A stretch of DNA of 64,000 bases from Plumapathes pennacea (taxonomy: Eukaryota > Cnidaria > Anthozoa > Antipatharia > Myriopathidae), in assembly GCA_964036295.1 (NCBI GenBank), contig OZ038467.1, positions 15,969,670 through 16,033,669 on the forward strand, in the 5' to 3' direction. A program made the translations under genes and the position numbers. Positions within the stretch are counted from its first letter, which is position 1; each line of letters opens with the position of its first letter. The notes below the pieces were generated by a model. That model searched no databases and had not been told where the DNA came from. It was given only the letters and a program-made list of their open reading frames with translations. This document shows positions 1 through 14,200 of the stretch, one piece after another.

Positions 1-3000
1 CCTCCTCTTCCTCTTCTTCTTCACTGTCATTATCCTCTGTAGCACCCACTCCAGCCATGCCCTGTGGGCTTACACCTGTGTTTTTGCGACATGCTCGTTC
101 TAGAGTGTTGTGCTGCTTTGCTAATGCTTCAACTGTCTCTTCCAGATTCATCCTTTGGTGTCTTTCATGTAGCAGAGCTTTTTGCCACCTCTTCTCCTGT
201 GACTGAGCTAGCTCTAGGAATTCTGCACAGGCCTGAAAAACAAACAAAAATATGTTGTATATCAAAGTACGTATCTCAAGTCTACGGTTTTGGCTTCAAA
301 AGTAACCACAAACAGTGCTTATCACAGAGCACTAAGAAAGCACTTTCAACAATCAAGTTCTGCAATTCTCACACAACACGGAGAACTTGGGTTTTGATAC
401 CTTAATTGATGAAAGTTGATTGAACTATCAGTTCTCACTAGCATCACTCAGAAAATTTCTTCTTAAAGGCTGGGAGAATCTGTATTTTGATCTTGGTCAA
501 ATGGTGTAGAATTTGCTTCGACAAATCAAAAACCACAACAAAATTAATGCAAATCTAAACCAATCACATAATACTAACACTTGGTGGTCAATCAACACAC
601 TCTGGTACTTACACTAATCATGGCATTTGAAGTAATCCTAAACAAAGTGGACTTCTCATTAACAGACTTCACTTTTCCAAGTAACGCCTGGTCGTCCTCA
701 AGTTCCTGCAGTTCTCCGATGGCCCTTTGCAAAGCAGCACCATGCTTGCTCACCAACTCATTGCATGTCTGCAAATCCTCCAACTTGGCACTCAAAGGCT
801 TGATGTTCTCTGCCCCACCAGCAGAATCATCATCTTCGTCTGAAAAACAGAATCAAGTGAGATGGTCCAGATGCTGTGTTTAACTGTACACAACAGCAAG
901 GACATGAAGTATTTCTGAGTTGCCTGTCCCTCATCTGAAAATGGTTTTGTTTATGGTATTGTAACATGCCAGGTAGGTGCATTGGATTCACATGGGAAAC
1001 ACAGCTCCAGGAACTTGTTTAATACTCATGCAACAAACTGTTTTTCTTGTTAAACTTACTTGTCAGTCCTTTTATACCGTGGCACTTGCCAATGTACTTG
1101 CCGTTAATCGTGACTCTCGATATACACTTATCCAAACAGCTGGATTTAACAAACTCAGCTAACACACACCAACACTCAACAGCAGATTAATGAACTTGAC
1201 TTAGCACGCAGTACAGTAGCACTAATGTTGTGCATTACAGTATTCACATGTTCATTTTTCATACCAATCAAACTCCTTTGAAACAGAGACAGCTTGGAGT
1301 GGTCTGTCCCAAGCTAGGCAGCAGCAGGTTTACTCTAATTACATAAACTCTATTGTGATATAGAGATTTCCGCCACTGAGAAATGATTTCCTATCTGAAC
1401 ACATGTAAAAATACGATATTTTTTACGTGTATTAATATCAGCCAAGCAGTGATCTTGCATGTTTTTGCATTTCTTAGTGGCGGAAATCTCTGTATCACAC
1501 CAGAGTTTATAAAGAAATTACTACTAACAGTAATATTACAGTTCTTCATAGGCTGGAATACCTTCAAAAATTGTTTCCAAAAATGGAACTTGGAAAAACA
1601 ATAAAATCAGTATGGAAATTCCATAATAATAGCAACCACAACTGACTATGAACATTACAAAATGATCTGCCATCCTAGTGCCTGCTTCAATCAGGCTAGA
1701 TTTTCACTATTTGTGTGGCATGGGAACAAGGAAGCTGATTTTCAGAGGCAAATGAAGCCCACATTGCCACTAATTCAAGATACAATATAAGGCTAGATCA
1801 TGTGAGATATACTGTAGTGTTGGCATAGAAGTGAAACAAACTGACAGTAATTACTCTGTCAAATAAAGGGCTAAAATGAAACACCAGCCAACACACTCTT
1901 TATGCCATTCAGCATGTCTACATTACCAAAGCCTGCAACACAATATTGAAGTATGAGATAAACCAAAGCTGGACAGATTGTTCCTGTCTTTCATATAAAT
2001 GTTTAGACACAACAATGAATAAATTCACAGATTGCAGTTCAAGTATCCCCACAGATAAACCTGTGCAGCACCCATGTATGTTTTATTCTATATTTCTGGA
2101 GTACAGCATCAGAATTGTCAGAGAGAACTAAAAAACTGACATACAGTCTAACCATGAAGAAATTAAGCAAGGCATTTAAAAATCATTTGGGGCAGGTACC
2201 TGTTAGGTCTGTGTTTATGTTAACAAAAACAGTGTAGAGTTCAATTCCAAAGAGGGCTCAGAAATCATCCCAAGAAGATAACTGCCTGCACCAAACATAA
2301 CTATGGTATCCAGTACAAACATAATGGAAGAAAACAAACCTTGAGGTTTAGAGTCCACTTCAGCAAATTCTGCCTCATTTGAAAATTCAGGTCTATGCAA
2401 ATATTCCTCACAATTTTCCATAAGGACTTTTTCTTCCAATATAATTGTAAAATATAATAGAATTACCGTTTTACATATTCAAGGAAATGCTGTAACAAAG
2501 TGAGAAACAGCATTTCACTTCAATTCAAACTCAGTGGTCCATAGCAAGTTAATCAACTGGCAAAACATTCAAAATGGCCTCCGAGTGGTGTTGGCATATG
2601 AAGGTCATGTGAATTTGAAGATAATTTATTAGTCTCATACATGTTTTTGTTTTTTTACAGTAGCAGATTTGCATATCATCATAGAGCCATCTAATTCACC
2701 AACCAAAACCACAACCCTACCAAAACCTAATAAGGACACTAAGCAGGATAAAAATAGCCTATGTACAGGTAAAAGTTTGACAGTTTGAGTTTAGAACTTC
2801 CACAAACAAAGGGTTTGTTTTACCTCAGATTATTCCAAAGCCTCCTGAAATCACTGTTTCCTAGGTTTCCTTCTTTCCACCTAACCATGTAAACTAAATA
2901 CAATCTAAAATTAATATTTACATATGCCTGAGTTTTAGACTGGTCAACCACCAGTTGCCCTTCACAACAATAAAAATACAATTTGATTGGTTAAAACCAA

Positions 3001-6000
3001 AAGGAGGCCTGCCATACATGTATCTAGTTGCTAAGACATTGTGAACAGTCACCTCTCTGAGCTTAGTGTAATTGTAAGTGGTCCTTCTCCTTTTTTACAC
3101 ATGGTTCAGCTGGAAAGTTTTTCAAGGTCATCAGCTAAAATAAATATGTACAGTACATACATGACTTCACACCTAACTTCCTAATTTCACAACAGATTCC
3201 CTCATGCAACCATTCAAGAAGAAAAGAATAATGAATGACTTATTCATACTCTTGGATATAAATTATTATTTGTTGTACTTGACAGGGAATGAAAGAGAGA
3301 GAAACAAAGCCTTCACTCTTGGAAGTGAAAGGAAAGAAGATGTTACACTATCCTATGATGTTCCAAGAAATGTTTCCTGCAAGATCAAGTTTTTATTAGC
3401 CAGGCCAGAAACATTTTCAACCATAAAAGGCTCTAATATTGCACTATGCCCTATACCAGAGATTACCTGCCATTCTCTCAACACTAAGTTTCACATAGCT
3501 GACTATGCATTAACAGAAAAGGCCTGTGTCACCACTTGCAGCAAAGAATAACTATAAAACTATGTTTGTTTTCCACAGTACTCCACAAGTAAAATAGCTT
3601 TTTGACAGATCTATAAAACTGCAACAAGAGCTTGTGTTTACAATAAATTATAGTACTGTAATTACCTCTCAAAACATAAGATAAGCAAGACGTACATGTA
3701 AGTTTCTCAGGTTTGATCAAGTTTCTTCACCTTTATATCACACAGTCCGGACTATGGAGAATTCAAGAGCTTGTTCATATAGAATATCTATTCTCAAACA
3801 TTACTTACAAAATTATTTTCTCATTTTACAATAGTCTGAAGAACATGTACTGAACCTCTTCAATTCGTGGACACAATCTTCTAAGAATTACTCACAATAA
3901 GATTAGTCAGAGCTACTGTGTATAATAGTAATTTACTTTCAGCTGAGCAAAGCAAAGAGATGATAAACAGTTTCTCAAATTCCAGAGAGACAGATCATTT
4001 AAGCATTCCTTGTATAAAAGGCATTTACAGTGTGATGGCATTTTGCAAGGAATGCTTGCACATAAGACATGGGACAGAGCAAAGAAAGTCATTGTGGACT
4101 TCAATCTCAGATCAGACACACTAGTTTTTTTTCTTCTAATATTTGTTCTCTATTGATTTTCAAGCCAAAGAGTAGCAGCAGTGTTTGTTAATACAAGTTA
4201 GTGTATGGCTATTAAATGGGCTGTGCTAGCATCTGCTAGACCCACACCGCAAGTTTATGTATCTCAGTGTTAGGTATTGGGTATTTGAGAGCGAAATATT
4301 GTACACAATCATACAATGTCAAAAAGGATTAATTTACAGTATGGCTATACTATAGGTTATGGAACCTATTTCCCTCACATTGTAAGGCAAGCAAAGAGTT
4401 CATCCATGACTTATGGTACAATTGCGCTCTCAGTTAATAAGATTTGCAACTTAACTTATCTCTTACAGCAGCATCAGCAGTCTAAACAGTATCTTGATAT
4501 AATCACACCAAGCGCTGACAAATAGAATATATGTAACACATTTTGACAAAAATGAATATCCAGTTGAAAAAGTTTGATAGCAGTGATGTATCCAGAATGT
4601 CAAAAATGGGGTCCCCTCCCCCTTTGCATTACATCCAAAAAAAGGGGGCCCAACAAATATTAGTTGCTTGTAAATTAATACTGGATTCATTGTCAAGTTT
4701 CTGTATATCAACATAAAACTTCTAGTTTCTTACCAGTACAAATTCTTCAGCAAAACAAATATGGTAAATCCTCAAATAAATGCTCCCCTCCCCCCAAGAA
4801 GTGCCTCTTGTCTTGGCCAAAATTTGAAACAGCACCCTCTCCCTCTCTTTGGCTGTTTTTGCACAAATGGTAAATTAACAACATTGAATTTGATGTGACA
4901 TTTAGTGAACATGTACAGCAAATTAATTTAGTTACTAAACGGAAATAATTACAAAGTGTGACACTACTAGAACTATGCAAACTGCTTGCAATGCTATGGG
5001 CAAATGTTGCTCATTACAATTTAAATAAATGACCATCTGGCCATGATTTGTGAAAAAATTAAATAAGCACCCCCTTAAAATAAGAGATCCCCATTTTATC
5101 CAAAATTTAAAATAAGTACCTCAGGTACTTCCTTAGCTGGATGTTCTCAGATTACAGTTCATATAATCCCCTGACAGGCTATTGCCAAATTACATTCTAA
5201 TACTATTTGTTCATCAGTTACATACAATCCCCTTCATATGATAATTATTATTTTACTTTCATGCAAATTTTGCATCAGGCCTCACTTTGAAACAGAACAA
5301 TGTCAGACAAAACATAAATAGCAGTTTCAAATGGTTCCATAATCAGGAAACACAAGCCACAATCACACAAATTTATCACAGTCACCAGCCAGCAAAATTA
5401 TGCAAAACTAATACAGAACGAAACTTTGTTTCGGATCTTTCCACTGTAGTGAAAAATAGTCAAACAATAGCCAGTACTGCAGTCTTTCAGCTTGATGATT
5501 ATATTTAGTATCATACAGTGAACAATAGTTATTTTATGCTTTTTACCTGCAACCCTGACCAAATATCTGCACAGTACATCCTAGAAGTTTCGTCAGTCCA
5601 ACATCAAATACGGTGAGATTACTATCAACAACGCAAACTGAAAAGCTAAACTAATAACATGACAGTGAAACCTGATCACAGCTTCAAAACATCCTTTGGT
5701 CTCAGGAAATTTGAGAGTCCACGAAAGAGGGAATTACCCAGACCTGAAACTATTTCAGAACACAATGAATTATTATTATTTATTTTTCTTTTTTGTAAAA
5801 AAGTCGTAGAATCGAAAAGCCAGGAAAATGATCACCAAAAACCTGTAAAAGCCACAGGAGACCACATATAATAATATTATTTCGATATTTTGGCCCCATT
5901 CAACTCGCTTTCGCTTTTGTGATTTTCTTGATCGATTTTACTCACCAAACTTCAAGATATGTACAGTACAAACCTGATTCGAGCATTTTCAGAGCCTTCG

Positions 6001-6480
6001 CTTTGGCTAATTCCAGTGCCGTAACCCATCTCTGTCTCTCTACTTCCGAGTTGGCCCGCAAATGGAAAATTTGTGTGCCGCCATTCGAGATAATAAAACT
6101 AACGGAGTCTTCAGTGTCGATAAAAGCCCCAGCCAAGTTAATGGTTCCTCGACAGGTATGAGCCATTTCGGCTTGGCTTCTGTAACATAAAATTCCAACT
6201 GTGAAAGATCGCCGAATGAGTCGAAACTGCAAAAGTTTTTGCGAATTGAATCGCCGCCATTTTCAACACCCACCGCTCAAAGACGAAGTCTCGAACAACC
6301 TTACCTGTAGTACGACAAAAGCCCATTTGAAAGAACAAACCAACGCTTCTGATAGCCTTTGATGTAATTGGTCCATTTTAGTAGCCAACCTCGAAAATGA
6401 TCGGGACAAACACGACCGTCCGGCATTTTTACATCCTCAAATTCAACTACAGCAAAGTCGTCGGAGCCTGAGCGTATCAT
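1..6480 (-). CDS. OSBP: Oxysterol-binding protein (OSBP), 5' part, partial at left edge
   Basis: Lipid-transfer protein that exchanges sterol and PI4P at ER-Golgi contacts. Exons seen on the minus strand: 6305-6480 (ATG at 6478-6480), 5974-6179, 613-839 and 1-232, the last running off the window. Phases join without error (2, 1, 0). The first two exons make the PH domain, with [18 protein letters not shown] and [20 protein letters not shown], which are nearly identical in vertebrate OSBP1/OSBP2. Exon 3 has an acidic stretch, then [18 protein letters not shown] and [12 protein letters not shown]. Exon 4 has [16 protein letters not shown] and [11 protein letters not shown], the OSBP coiled-coil region, and ends in an acidic run. 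The FFAT motif and the lipid-binding ORD domain lie outside the window. The second intron (840-5973, about 5.1 kb) is non-coding. The vertebrate-type Gly/Ala-rich N-terminus is absent; translation seems to start just before the PH domain. OSBP2 cannot be separated from OSBP1 here. Confidence 0.93.
417..505 (+). repeat. Copy of a dispersed roughly 100-base repeat family
   Basis: Core AACTATCAGTTCTCACTAGC, then TTTCTTCTTAAAGGCTGGGA and GAATCTGTATTTTGATCTTG. At least seven copies are in this window: also 10155-10240, 11240-11342, 14244-14325, 18348-18405, 30418-30490 and 30868-30962, all in this orientation. Confidence 0.7.
1352..1500. mobile_element. MITE with inverted ends
   Basis: TGTGATATAGAGATTTCCGC at the left is matched by GCGGAAATCTCTGTATCACA at the right, about 145 bases in all. 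It lies in the large OSBP intron. Confidence 0.75.
4760..5120. repeat. Element with AAATAAGCACCCCC words
   Basis: CAAATAAATGCTCCCCTCCC at one end and AAATAAGCACCCCCTTAAAA then AAAATAAGTACCTC at the other, with no coding frame. A similar start is at 40836-40870. It lies in the large OSBP intron. Confidence 0.45.
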
Positions 6481-7353
6481 TGTCACGTGATGAGCCCGCT
6501 GCCCCCGGATGGAGGTTCAAAATTTTCCTCGGACTAAAATGCAAAGCCCCTGCGCGATACTCGAATGGAGGAAAGTCTTTCTCTGTTTCCGCATGTGATC
6601 ACTGCTTCGGCAAAGGGTAGCTAAAGTTGTGCGTTAACTCTGTTAATAATATTATCGAGTTCAAACCGAGTCTCAGGTTTCACAAAGCAGCACTCCGCTG
6701 ACCGGCAGCGCAAAACCATTTCTTGGTCCAGTGATTTCGACAATAACAAAGAACAAGCAAGAAAAATCAAGTGCTTTCTCATTTGCTGAATTAGTATCGT
6801 CCTTGGTTCTCAATCTTTCTACTCAAGAAATTACATACAACTATTATGCATTATAAACTCACTACGAGACCAGGCTGCCAGCTATTTAAAACAAAAATAC
6901 AAATATAGATACTTTGCAGAACAGAAAAATTAGAATAAGCCATTAATAATTTAAGTTGGATGTGTAGGATATCATTCTAATTGTGGTGTAATACAATTGT
7001 TAACCAGAATGCCCAAAAGAACACTCGTGATAGCTTTTGCACACAAAAGACATTTTTTAATTATTTATAAATATTTTCCTGTCATGTACGAATTATCCAG
7101 AACCTACACGCGCCTCGAGACTGTCGACCACGATGGACCAAATTTTGAAACCACTGCCTGCTCAATGTTTATCAAACTGGTGTTGGCCTGATAAGCTCCG
7201 TACAATGCTGACTTCAAGCATCAAGTTATTAAAGTGCACAACAAATTAAACACGCGAGCACACGTCGAGGCAGATTCGAAGATCGTTTCAGCAAAGCTGC
7301 AAATCGACTATAAACTCGCTCTATTATCCTATTCCTTCGAAATGCCCATTTAC

Positions 7354-7396
7354 CTTTCTTAGCGGGTAAACTTTCATCGCTACGCGAGTCTTGCAT
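7354..7396 (-). CDS. Possible alternative OSBP first exon (no PH domain)
   Basis: About 0.9 kb upstream of the OSBP PH exon, an ATG at 7394-7396 opens a short acidic/basic peptide, MQDSRSDESLPAKK, followed by a good donor (G then GTAAATGG). The exon ends in phase 1. That does not fit the second PH exon (which needs phase 2) but fits the exon at 613-839, which starts with two bases of a codon. A transcript starting here and skipping both PH exons would read SLPAKK then DEDDDS, in frame. Vertebrate OSBP2 (ORP4) is known to have a short isoform without the PH domain. This is inference from phase and position only; it could also be a first exon of something else or chance. Confidence 0.3.
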
Positions 7397-7984
7397 CTTC
7401 GGCCAGGTCGCTGCGTGTCGTGTAACGCTTGTTCTATTAAGTGTCACGCGACATGAAGACTGGTAATGAAACCAGTGATGTCACTGCGACATCCCGCTGT
7501 CCAAACGCGGCACACAGAATGGAGCGCGCAAGCTCGGGGAGGGAGGGAGGGGAGGGAGCGTAACCGTTGTGACATGCGAGTGGAAAAAAGTACGTGGCTG
7601 TGTATTTCCTGACTATAATATATTTCTCTGTGCCTTACTTTGACTTAAAATCTCACCAAACTTTATTTCATAATAGGTCAATTTTCGTATCGCACGATGT
7701 ACCTTTATATCAGTACTCGAGATTGTAAAAAAAAAAAAAAAAAAAAAAAATCGCGTAAATAAGCAACAACGAAAGTGTGAGATGCTTCAATAGTTTTATG
7801 CATTAGCCCCAGGGCATTAGCTGGGATATTTTCGGGCGCACTTGCTTGTCTGTACTGTCTCTCTTCACTACCTTTTAATCAGCATTGTCGCCGTAATATC
7901 GCTATACTTGGATCCCATCTGTTCCCGTGAGCCCGTAGGACGCGGATGTACCGTGATTCATTAGCCTGCGGTCTCATTAGATGC

Positions 7985-8190
7985 GGTTGAAGTGTTCACG
8001 GGCGCCATTTTGTACTGATAGCAGATTGGAGACTGAGGCCGAGTGACAAAACTACGGGGAGGGGCAGGGGCAGGGGCAGGGGAAAAGACTTCTCCCCGCC
8101 CCCGCCGATTGTTAATTTTGTCACTGGCCCTCAGTCTCCCATCTGATACCAGTACAAAATGGCGCCCGTGAACACTGTTGAACCATATCG
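7985..8190. mobile_element. MITE with inverted ends and GGGGCA repeats
   Basis: GTGTTCACGGGCGCCATTTT and AAAATGGCGCCCGTGAACAC are inverted. The centre has a GGGGCAGGGGCA run and its C-rich counterpart. It lies just past the 3' end of the Sel1 gene. Confidence 0.8.
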
Positions 8191-8252
8191 AATGAGACCG
8201 CCAGCTAAGCAGGCTAGTGATTCATTTGAGCAGAGAGCATCCCTTGTCCAGC

Positions 8253-11200
8253 TCAGTCACCATTTTTAGGCTGTTCAAATTCATTCTCAAGCTCTTGCAG
8301 CAACAGCTGAGCGTTTTTGTTGGTCCTGGCCGCTTTACTGTAAAGCTCTTTAGCTTGCCGCAGATCTTTCTCGACACCAAGGCCATTATAATACATGTTG
8401 CCCAAATTGATCTGCAAGCAAGAAAACAAACATAGCTACATTAGAGCCGTTTTCGCATGACTTTTGAAAGTGATTGTGTGCATGATTGCCTTGGTTTTGC
8501 GTTTGCTACAATCTTTCGTGGTCCATAGTCAAGTTTGGAGCATTCATGAACACAATCAAAACGACAACGTGTTTCACCCGCACTGGCTACTGATTGGTTT
8601 CTTCTTCAAAGTAAAACCAAGCACGAGTTAGCTTTGACTTCTGTTTGGTTGAATATGTTTTCTTACAAAATGTGTGGTTGGCGGTGTAATTACTTTGGTT
8701 TTTGACGGTTATCCGAAAACCCCTCCAATAAGAGAAAATCAAAGCAGCAAGGCAGCTGTAAGCTCGCGAATTTGTAAAAAGTACTTTTGCGGGAGTGGGT
8801 ATTTAATAGAACTGGCTCAAGGCCACATCGTAAAAATTGCTCAATTTTAGGTATGTGGAAGTTCGCATCCGTTTCCGCGGGCCTCCACTTTTGCTGAACC
8901 GTGTATTCGATTTAGTCTCAGTTTTGAAAACCCTCATTTACGAGGCGGCAGAGGGTGAAAATTATAAAACTTAGACGCTCGAAATGGGAGAATTTAAAAT
9001 TTTTCACCGAGTCCAAATCTTTGAACCGGAACGAGACCTTCCGGAGTCGCACTGAAAAAAGTCTATCCGTGACTTCATTACTCATGTCATGCACAGCTTA
9101 TGTTCAACATCTACATATTCATCAGAGGCCATGATACTCCAGCCTGGGCTGCATTCAAGCTAAATACGTGCTTAAAGAAAACACGCCTTTCTTCTTTTGG
9201 CTGAGTTTCAAGTCTAATAAGTTTAAATGAAATCTGATAACTTGTTGACATTACTTGCGGTTTTGGTCAAATTCGTTTTCGAATTCTTCTTCTCTCAGTT
9301 CTCTACAGCATTTTTCATTGTTGGCGAAAACTATGCGAAGCAAAGCAAATATAATCAAACGATAGAAATATTTCGACAAGCTGAAGCCGCTCGATCGCGA
9401 TCAGGGCCTGTCAGTGGTCACGGGTCTTTCAACTTTGACTTACGCTTGTCAAACCGAGAATTTACCAAAACCTCTGTGATGATGGTTCTGAAGTGCAACA
9501 GATCTACTGGCAATTCAGGAATACAATGATAACAATCAAAATAACTCCAGAAAAACGTCTTCCCATCTCTTCGTTTCTTCATGCGTATTCGCTGATGTTC
9601 AAATTTCAAAGGCAATTGTTGACACAGCATGACGGACTGACTGACTGACGCAGTCTTAACTGCAATAAGGTGGGATGCTTAAAAATGCCACCGCAAAAAC
9701 TACTTCGACGATCGCGTTCTCGATTTTGTAGCGTTTCGGTAATATCGATACTGCCCAAATTGGGAACAGAACGACTTCCATATTTGGAATCCATTGTTGA
9801 CAGCACCAGGACACATTCCAATTGACTGGATCGCATGAAGCTTCGCTTTTCAGCACTTCGTGCTGAACGCGAGCTTAACCAGTGAACGCCGATGAAATAC
9901 ACTCTTAGAACCACCTTACTAACGCAAAAATCTGAACAAATTTCCAGCTGTGTGGTTTGTCTCGGACCGCCTGGGTTTGTAAAGGCAGACTGTGTAGAGA
10001 TGTAAACTTGAAAACGACACACGTAACTTGTGTGCATGTGAAGCGGTATTGAAATTATCTTTAACCCTTTTTTCAATTTCAATTCTCTCTTTCAGTTTCT
10101 CATCTGAGATTTATGGTACAGTATGGGGAATTTGCCACTTGATATTTTGCTGAGAGGAAAGCTGATTAGTCTATTAATTCTCATTATATCATTCATACAT
10201 TTTTTTCTTGAATGAATGCAAAGTTAAAAAGATATAAAGAATGCTGAAACACTTTTTTTCCTGGTTCCTCGCGTTGCCGTCGCCGTCCTAGTTCGCTAAA
10301 GCTCCATATTATGTCTCAGCCTCAACCAACCTCGCTCCCAGGGAACGGGGTTGAGCCTCAACAACTTTGCATGAGTGAGGCCCCGTCCACACTAATCCGG
10401 ATAAATTTGAAAAACGAGTTTTTTCATACGAAAACGCATCAAAAGTTTTCCGCTCACACTATCGGTTTCGCTGTCCACACTAATACGCTGGACTGACCGA
10501 AAACGCTAAATGCCTGGATTGAGCATGCGCACAGAGATCACATGATCATCATGACGTCAAGCGTTTTCGAAAAGCTCCGTTTTCGCCGTCCACACTACAA
10601 CATGAAACCGGAGTTTTCGAAAATATCCACTCTGAAGAGCGGTTTTGAAAATATCCGTTTTCGGTCACCGAAAACGCGTCTTAGTGTGGACGAGAGGCCA
10701 AAACGGATAAATAAATATCCGTTTTCAAATTTATCCGGATTAGTGTGGACGGGGCCTGGGAAAGCAGCTAAAAATTCAAAACCTGGCTCAGTTCGAATCC
10801 TTGGTCAGCGGCTAGCGTGAAGAAATGCGCAGCTTTCTCCATGTCGGCCTCCACTCCTCGACCAGAAAAGTACTGCACCCCCAGGTTGTGCTGCGCCGTG
10901 GGGTGACCTGGAAACGAGATATAAAGTGACTGAAACAAAACGAGGCCTCGTTGCCATGTTCCGCACCCCTCATCTACATTGAAAGTGATTTTGTTCCCAT
11001 AAAAGACGAAAACCAAATATTGGATATTGTAGAGTAGATCAAATAAAAGAACATGACAAAAATTTGAAACCAGAGCGTTTTTCATCATCAGATATTGGAG
11101 AAAAAATATTCGGTAAAAGACTTTGTATGCGTCCGCCATGTTGGTGTACAGTTTCAGTCCCAAGATAGATCAGTACACCAGTTTGTCACCATACAGACAT

Positions 11201-14200
11201 ACCACACAATAAGAAGAACTTTGACTTTGATACTTGGTCCGATAAAAGCTGATTAAACTATTATTTCTTACTGTATCACTTTTACATTTTCTTTTTAAAA
11301 AGTTGGGAGAATCTGTATTTTGAGCTTTGGAGTGAAAGGGTAAAGTTATTTGATGTACTAAAAAAGGCAGAGTGCCGTTCGCCTTACCTTGTTCAGCTGC
11401 TGCAGTGTGACACTCCAATGCTTTCTTGTAGTCTTGCTCTACTCCCGTTCCTTGACTGTAACAATGCGCAAGAGACATTGTGGCGCCAACATCTCCTGGT
11501 GATCCGAAACGGTCAAACTTTCACCTTCTAGGTGCGTTTCCATCGGTTTTGCCGATTTTGATCACAACCTCCCCTCCCCCCCTCCTGCTTTCCTTTGATG
11601 TTTCCCCTGCCTTGCATCGTTTCCAAGTTTTTCTCGCCATTTCATAGTAAAGATGCGTTTTGAGTTCTAACGTTATTTCTCTTTTCTCCATCGTTTCTTA
11701 TCTCTCCGCCGCAGCCACCCAGTCCCTTTATCTATCACAACGCAAATCTCAGACCTGAATTTCTTTATCTGTAGCATTTTTTTATGAGTAAGCCACATTT
11801 TCATAACTATGATGGGGGGGGGGGGGGGGGGAACAGTGGTAATCGTTGAAATTAACTGAAATTCAAATGGAATCAGTTTCTATACATTTTTGTGTGGTAC
11901 CTGACATCATAGTCCCTACAAACCAGACCCACCCCGCAGTCATCAAAAATTTCCAAGAATTTTCGCCACCCGCAGTCACCAAAAATTTTTGTCACCCCAC
12001 GGTCATCACTGAATTTTGTAAAAAAATATTCACCACCCGGCGGTCATCAAAATTGTTCAAAAATTTCACTACCACGCGTTCATCAAAAATTTTGCAAAAA
12101 AAGTAATTATCAACCCGCGGGTCTTTAAAATGTTCCCAAATTTTTCACCACCCCGGTCATCAAACCTGACCCAAAAGTCCCTAAAGGGATCTGACCTCAA
12201 AATCCTGGGACGGTAAACAAACGCCAGACTCACCGCACTCGACGCCTTTCTTGTAAGCTTCAGCTGCCTTCACTTCGTCTTCTTGCACACCCTGGCCATT
12301 CCTGTACATGTCACCTTTAACAAACAGTTCAAAAATTGATATTCTTAGTATACCCTCGGAATAGATGAAATATGTATTAAATCAAAGCAGCATTGCTGCT
12401 GTTCAAGCTCGGCGTTCCTTTTCTAAAACCTCCAAAACACAGTAGCATTTGAAATCACATTAATTTTCGCAAGCCTCCACTCTCGGAACTGAGTATTTGA
12501 AAGTCTCCGTTTTCAAAAACCTCCATAACATTCACTTTCTTGTGGCGCTCTAAGTGGGAGCCAACAAAATTAACTTCCATAACCCTCCCCCCGGGTGATT
12601 ACATGATGTACTTATCCCACCTACCAATCAAAGAGTGAGCTTGGCAAATCCCGTTTTGTGCACTAACCTGGCACACAGCAAAGTACAAGATCAGTTATCT
12701 ACCAACATCCTGGATCAATCATTTCTATATCTGTTCCTTCCTTACTTTTTCTTTCACCTCTTCCTTCAAAACTATTTCATATTCTTCTTTGCCTCCGTTC
12801 CTCATGTTCCCACCTGACTTATTTACTCACTTATTTTACAGTAGTTTTCATTGGCCTTTCCTCCTTGTCTTTTCTAATCACTGCTGTCCTGTCCTCCATC
12901 CCTTCTTTGTACCAGCTCCTTTCCTTCTTCATATTTTCATTCACTGTTCCTTCCTTCCCCCTGGGAGGGGGACTCCCAAATAAAAAAGGACGGGGATGCT
13001 CGTCATACCTCTTAGGGATCAAAATCACGGGTTTTGGTACCGCTTAAGGTGCTCAACATCAAACGCTGACATCTTTACTTGACGTGGTACCGTTTAGGGT
13101 TCGGGTGTCATTCAAATGAACGCTTTTGTTTGAAAACAGCAACGCATCAGGTGCTTCACGATATCATTTTTACAGCAATATTAAAGGCATCAAAACTTTA
13201 AATTCTTAATTGGCATGCTTTTATTGGTACCTTTTAGGGGTCAAAATATGCTCGAGCCGCGCCCGTTTCAGTGCCTCTTAGGGATCAAAACGAAAATTTC
13301 CGACAAGCATTTTTATGTTGGAGCCTCCCTCACCGTTCCTCCCCTTCCTGCATTCTTTTCGTTCTTTATTCTTCTTTTTCTACCCTATCTATATACCTGC
13401 CTTCCTTTCCTCTCTCATTAACTCATTCTTTGTTCCTCTGCCTAAGTTACACTTTTATCTTTCTATCCTTGCTGTAAGTCTATTGTAATCTACTCTTCCC
13501 TTTGTTTCGTCCTTCTTTTTGCTTCACTGCCAACACTTATTGAATTCCCACAAATGTCACTTCACCTCAAACAAACTGAATGCAACTTTAAAGTCTTGTT
13601 CAACACCATGACCACTGTAGTACATCTGTGCAAGTGAAAACTGCAACAAGACAAAGTAAATCAATTTAAATATTGCTAGAATAAGTAATATATATCAGTC
13701 CTCCAGTTCTACTCCATTTTCCCCTGTACTACTTCACTCATATATTACACTCACTTACTCACTGATCACTTTTCCATCCTCTGCATCTCTTTTAATTTCC
13801 CTCCAGTCTGTCTTTCTTTCTTCCTTTCTTCCTCCTGCTATTTCATTTTCCACTTAATCGCTTTCTTCAACCCTCCTCCCACCTTCCTATATTAATTTAC
13901 AGCCACTTCAACACAAGGAAAATTTTCTCCATTACTGGTTGTAATCTTCTCCAAACCAATAGAATTCCAAAAAAAGAAAAAAAAAAAAAAAAAAAAAACT
14001 ACTCAAACCCACTTGGGCAAAAGGATGTCCCTTCTTGGCCAGCTCACTGAACATAGCTCCTGCCTCTACTGGGTCTTGTTCAACTCCTTGGCCTGTAGAC
14101 CAAAGAAAACAAAGATTTCTATGAATGCAAGTCTACAGTAACTTCACAGTGGATTTCTCTGACTAAAGTTACAAGACAATTTTTAAATCTGTGCCAACAG

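Larger units (their letters stand above)
840..5973 (-). other. OSBP intron 2, non-coding
   Basis: About 5.1 kb. Apart from the MITE at 1352-1500 and the repeat pieces at 4585-5120 I see no gene. Short open frames are scattered on both strands without family resemblance or splice support. Confidence 0.7.

Noticed and set aside
2215-2439. Minus-strand frame with [15 protein letters not shown] as a possible OSBP exon
   Set aside because: The PH exon joins the exon at 613-839 in phase and reproduces the known OSBP order; no acceptor here gives a frame that fits.
9606-10082. 158-codon minus-strand frame in the Sel1 last intron
   Set aside because: No domain resemblance and no need for an exon: neighbours join in phase without it.
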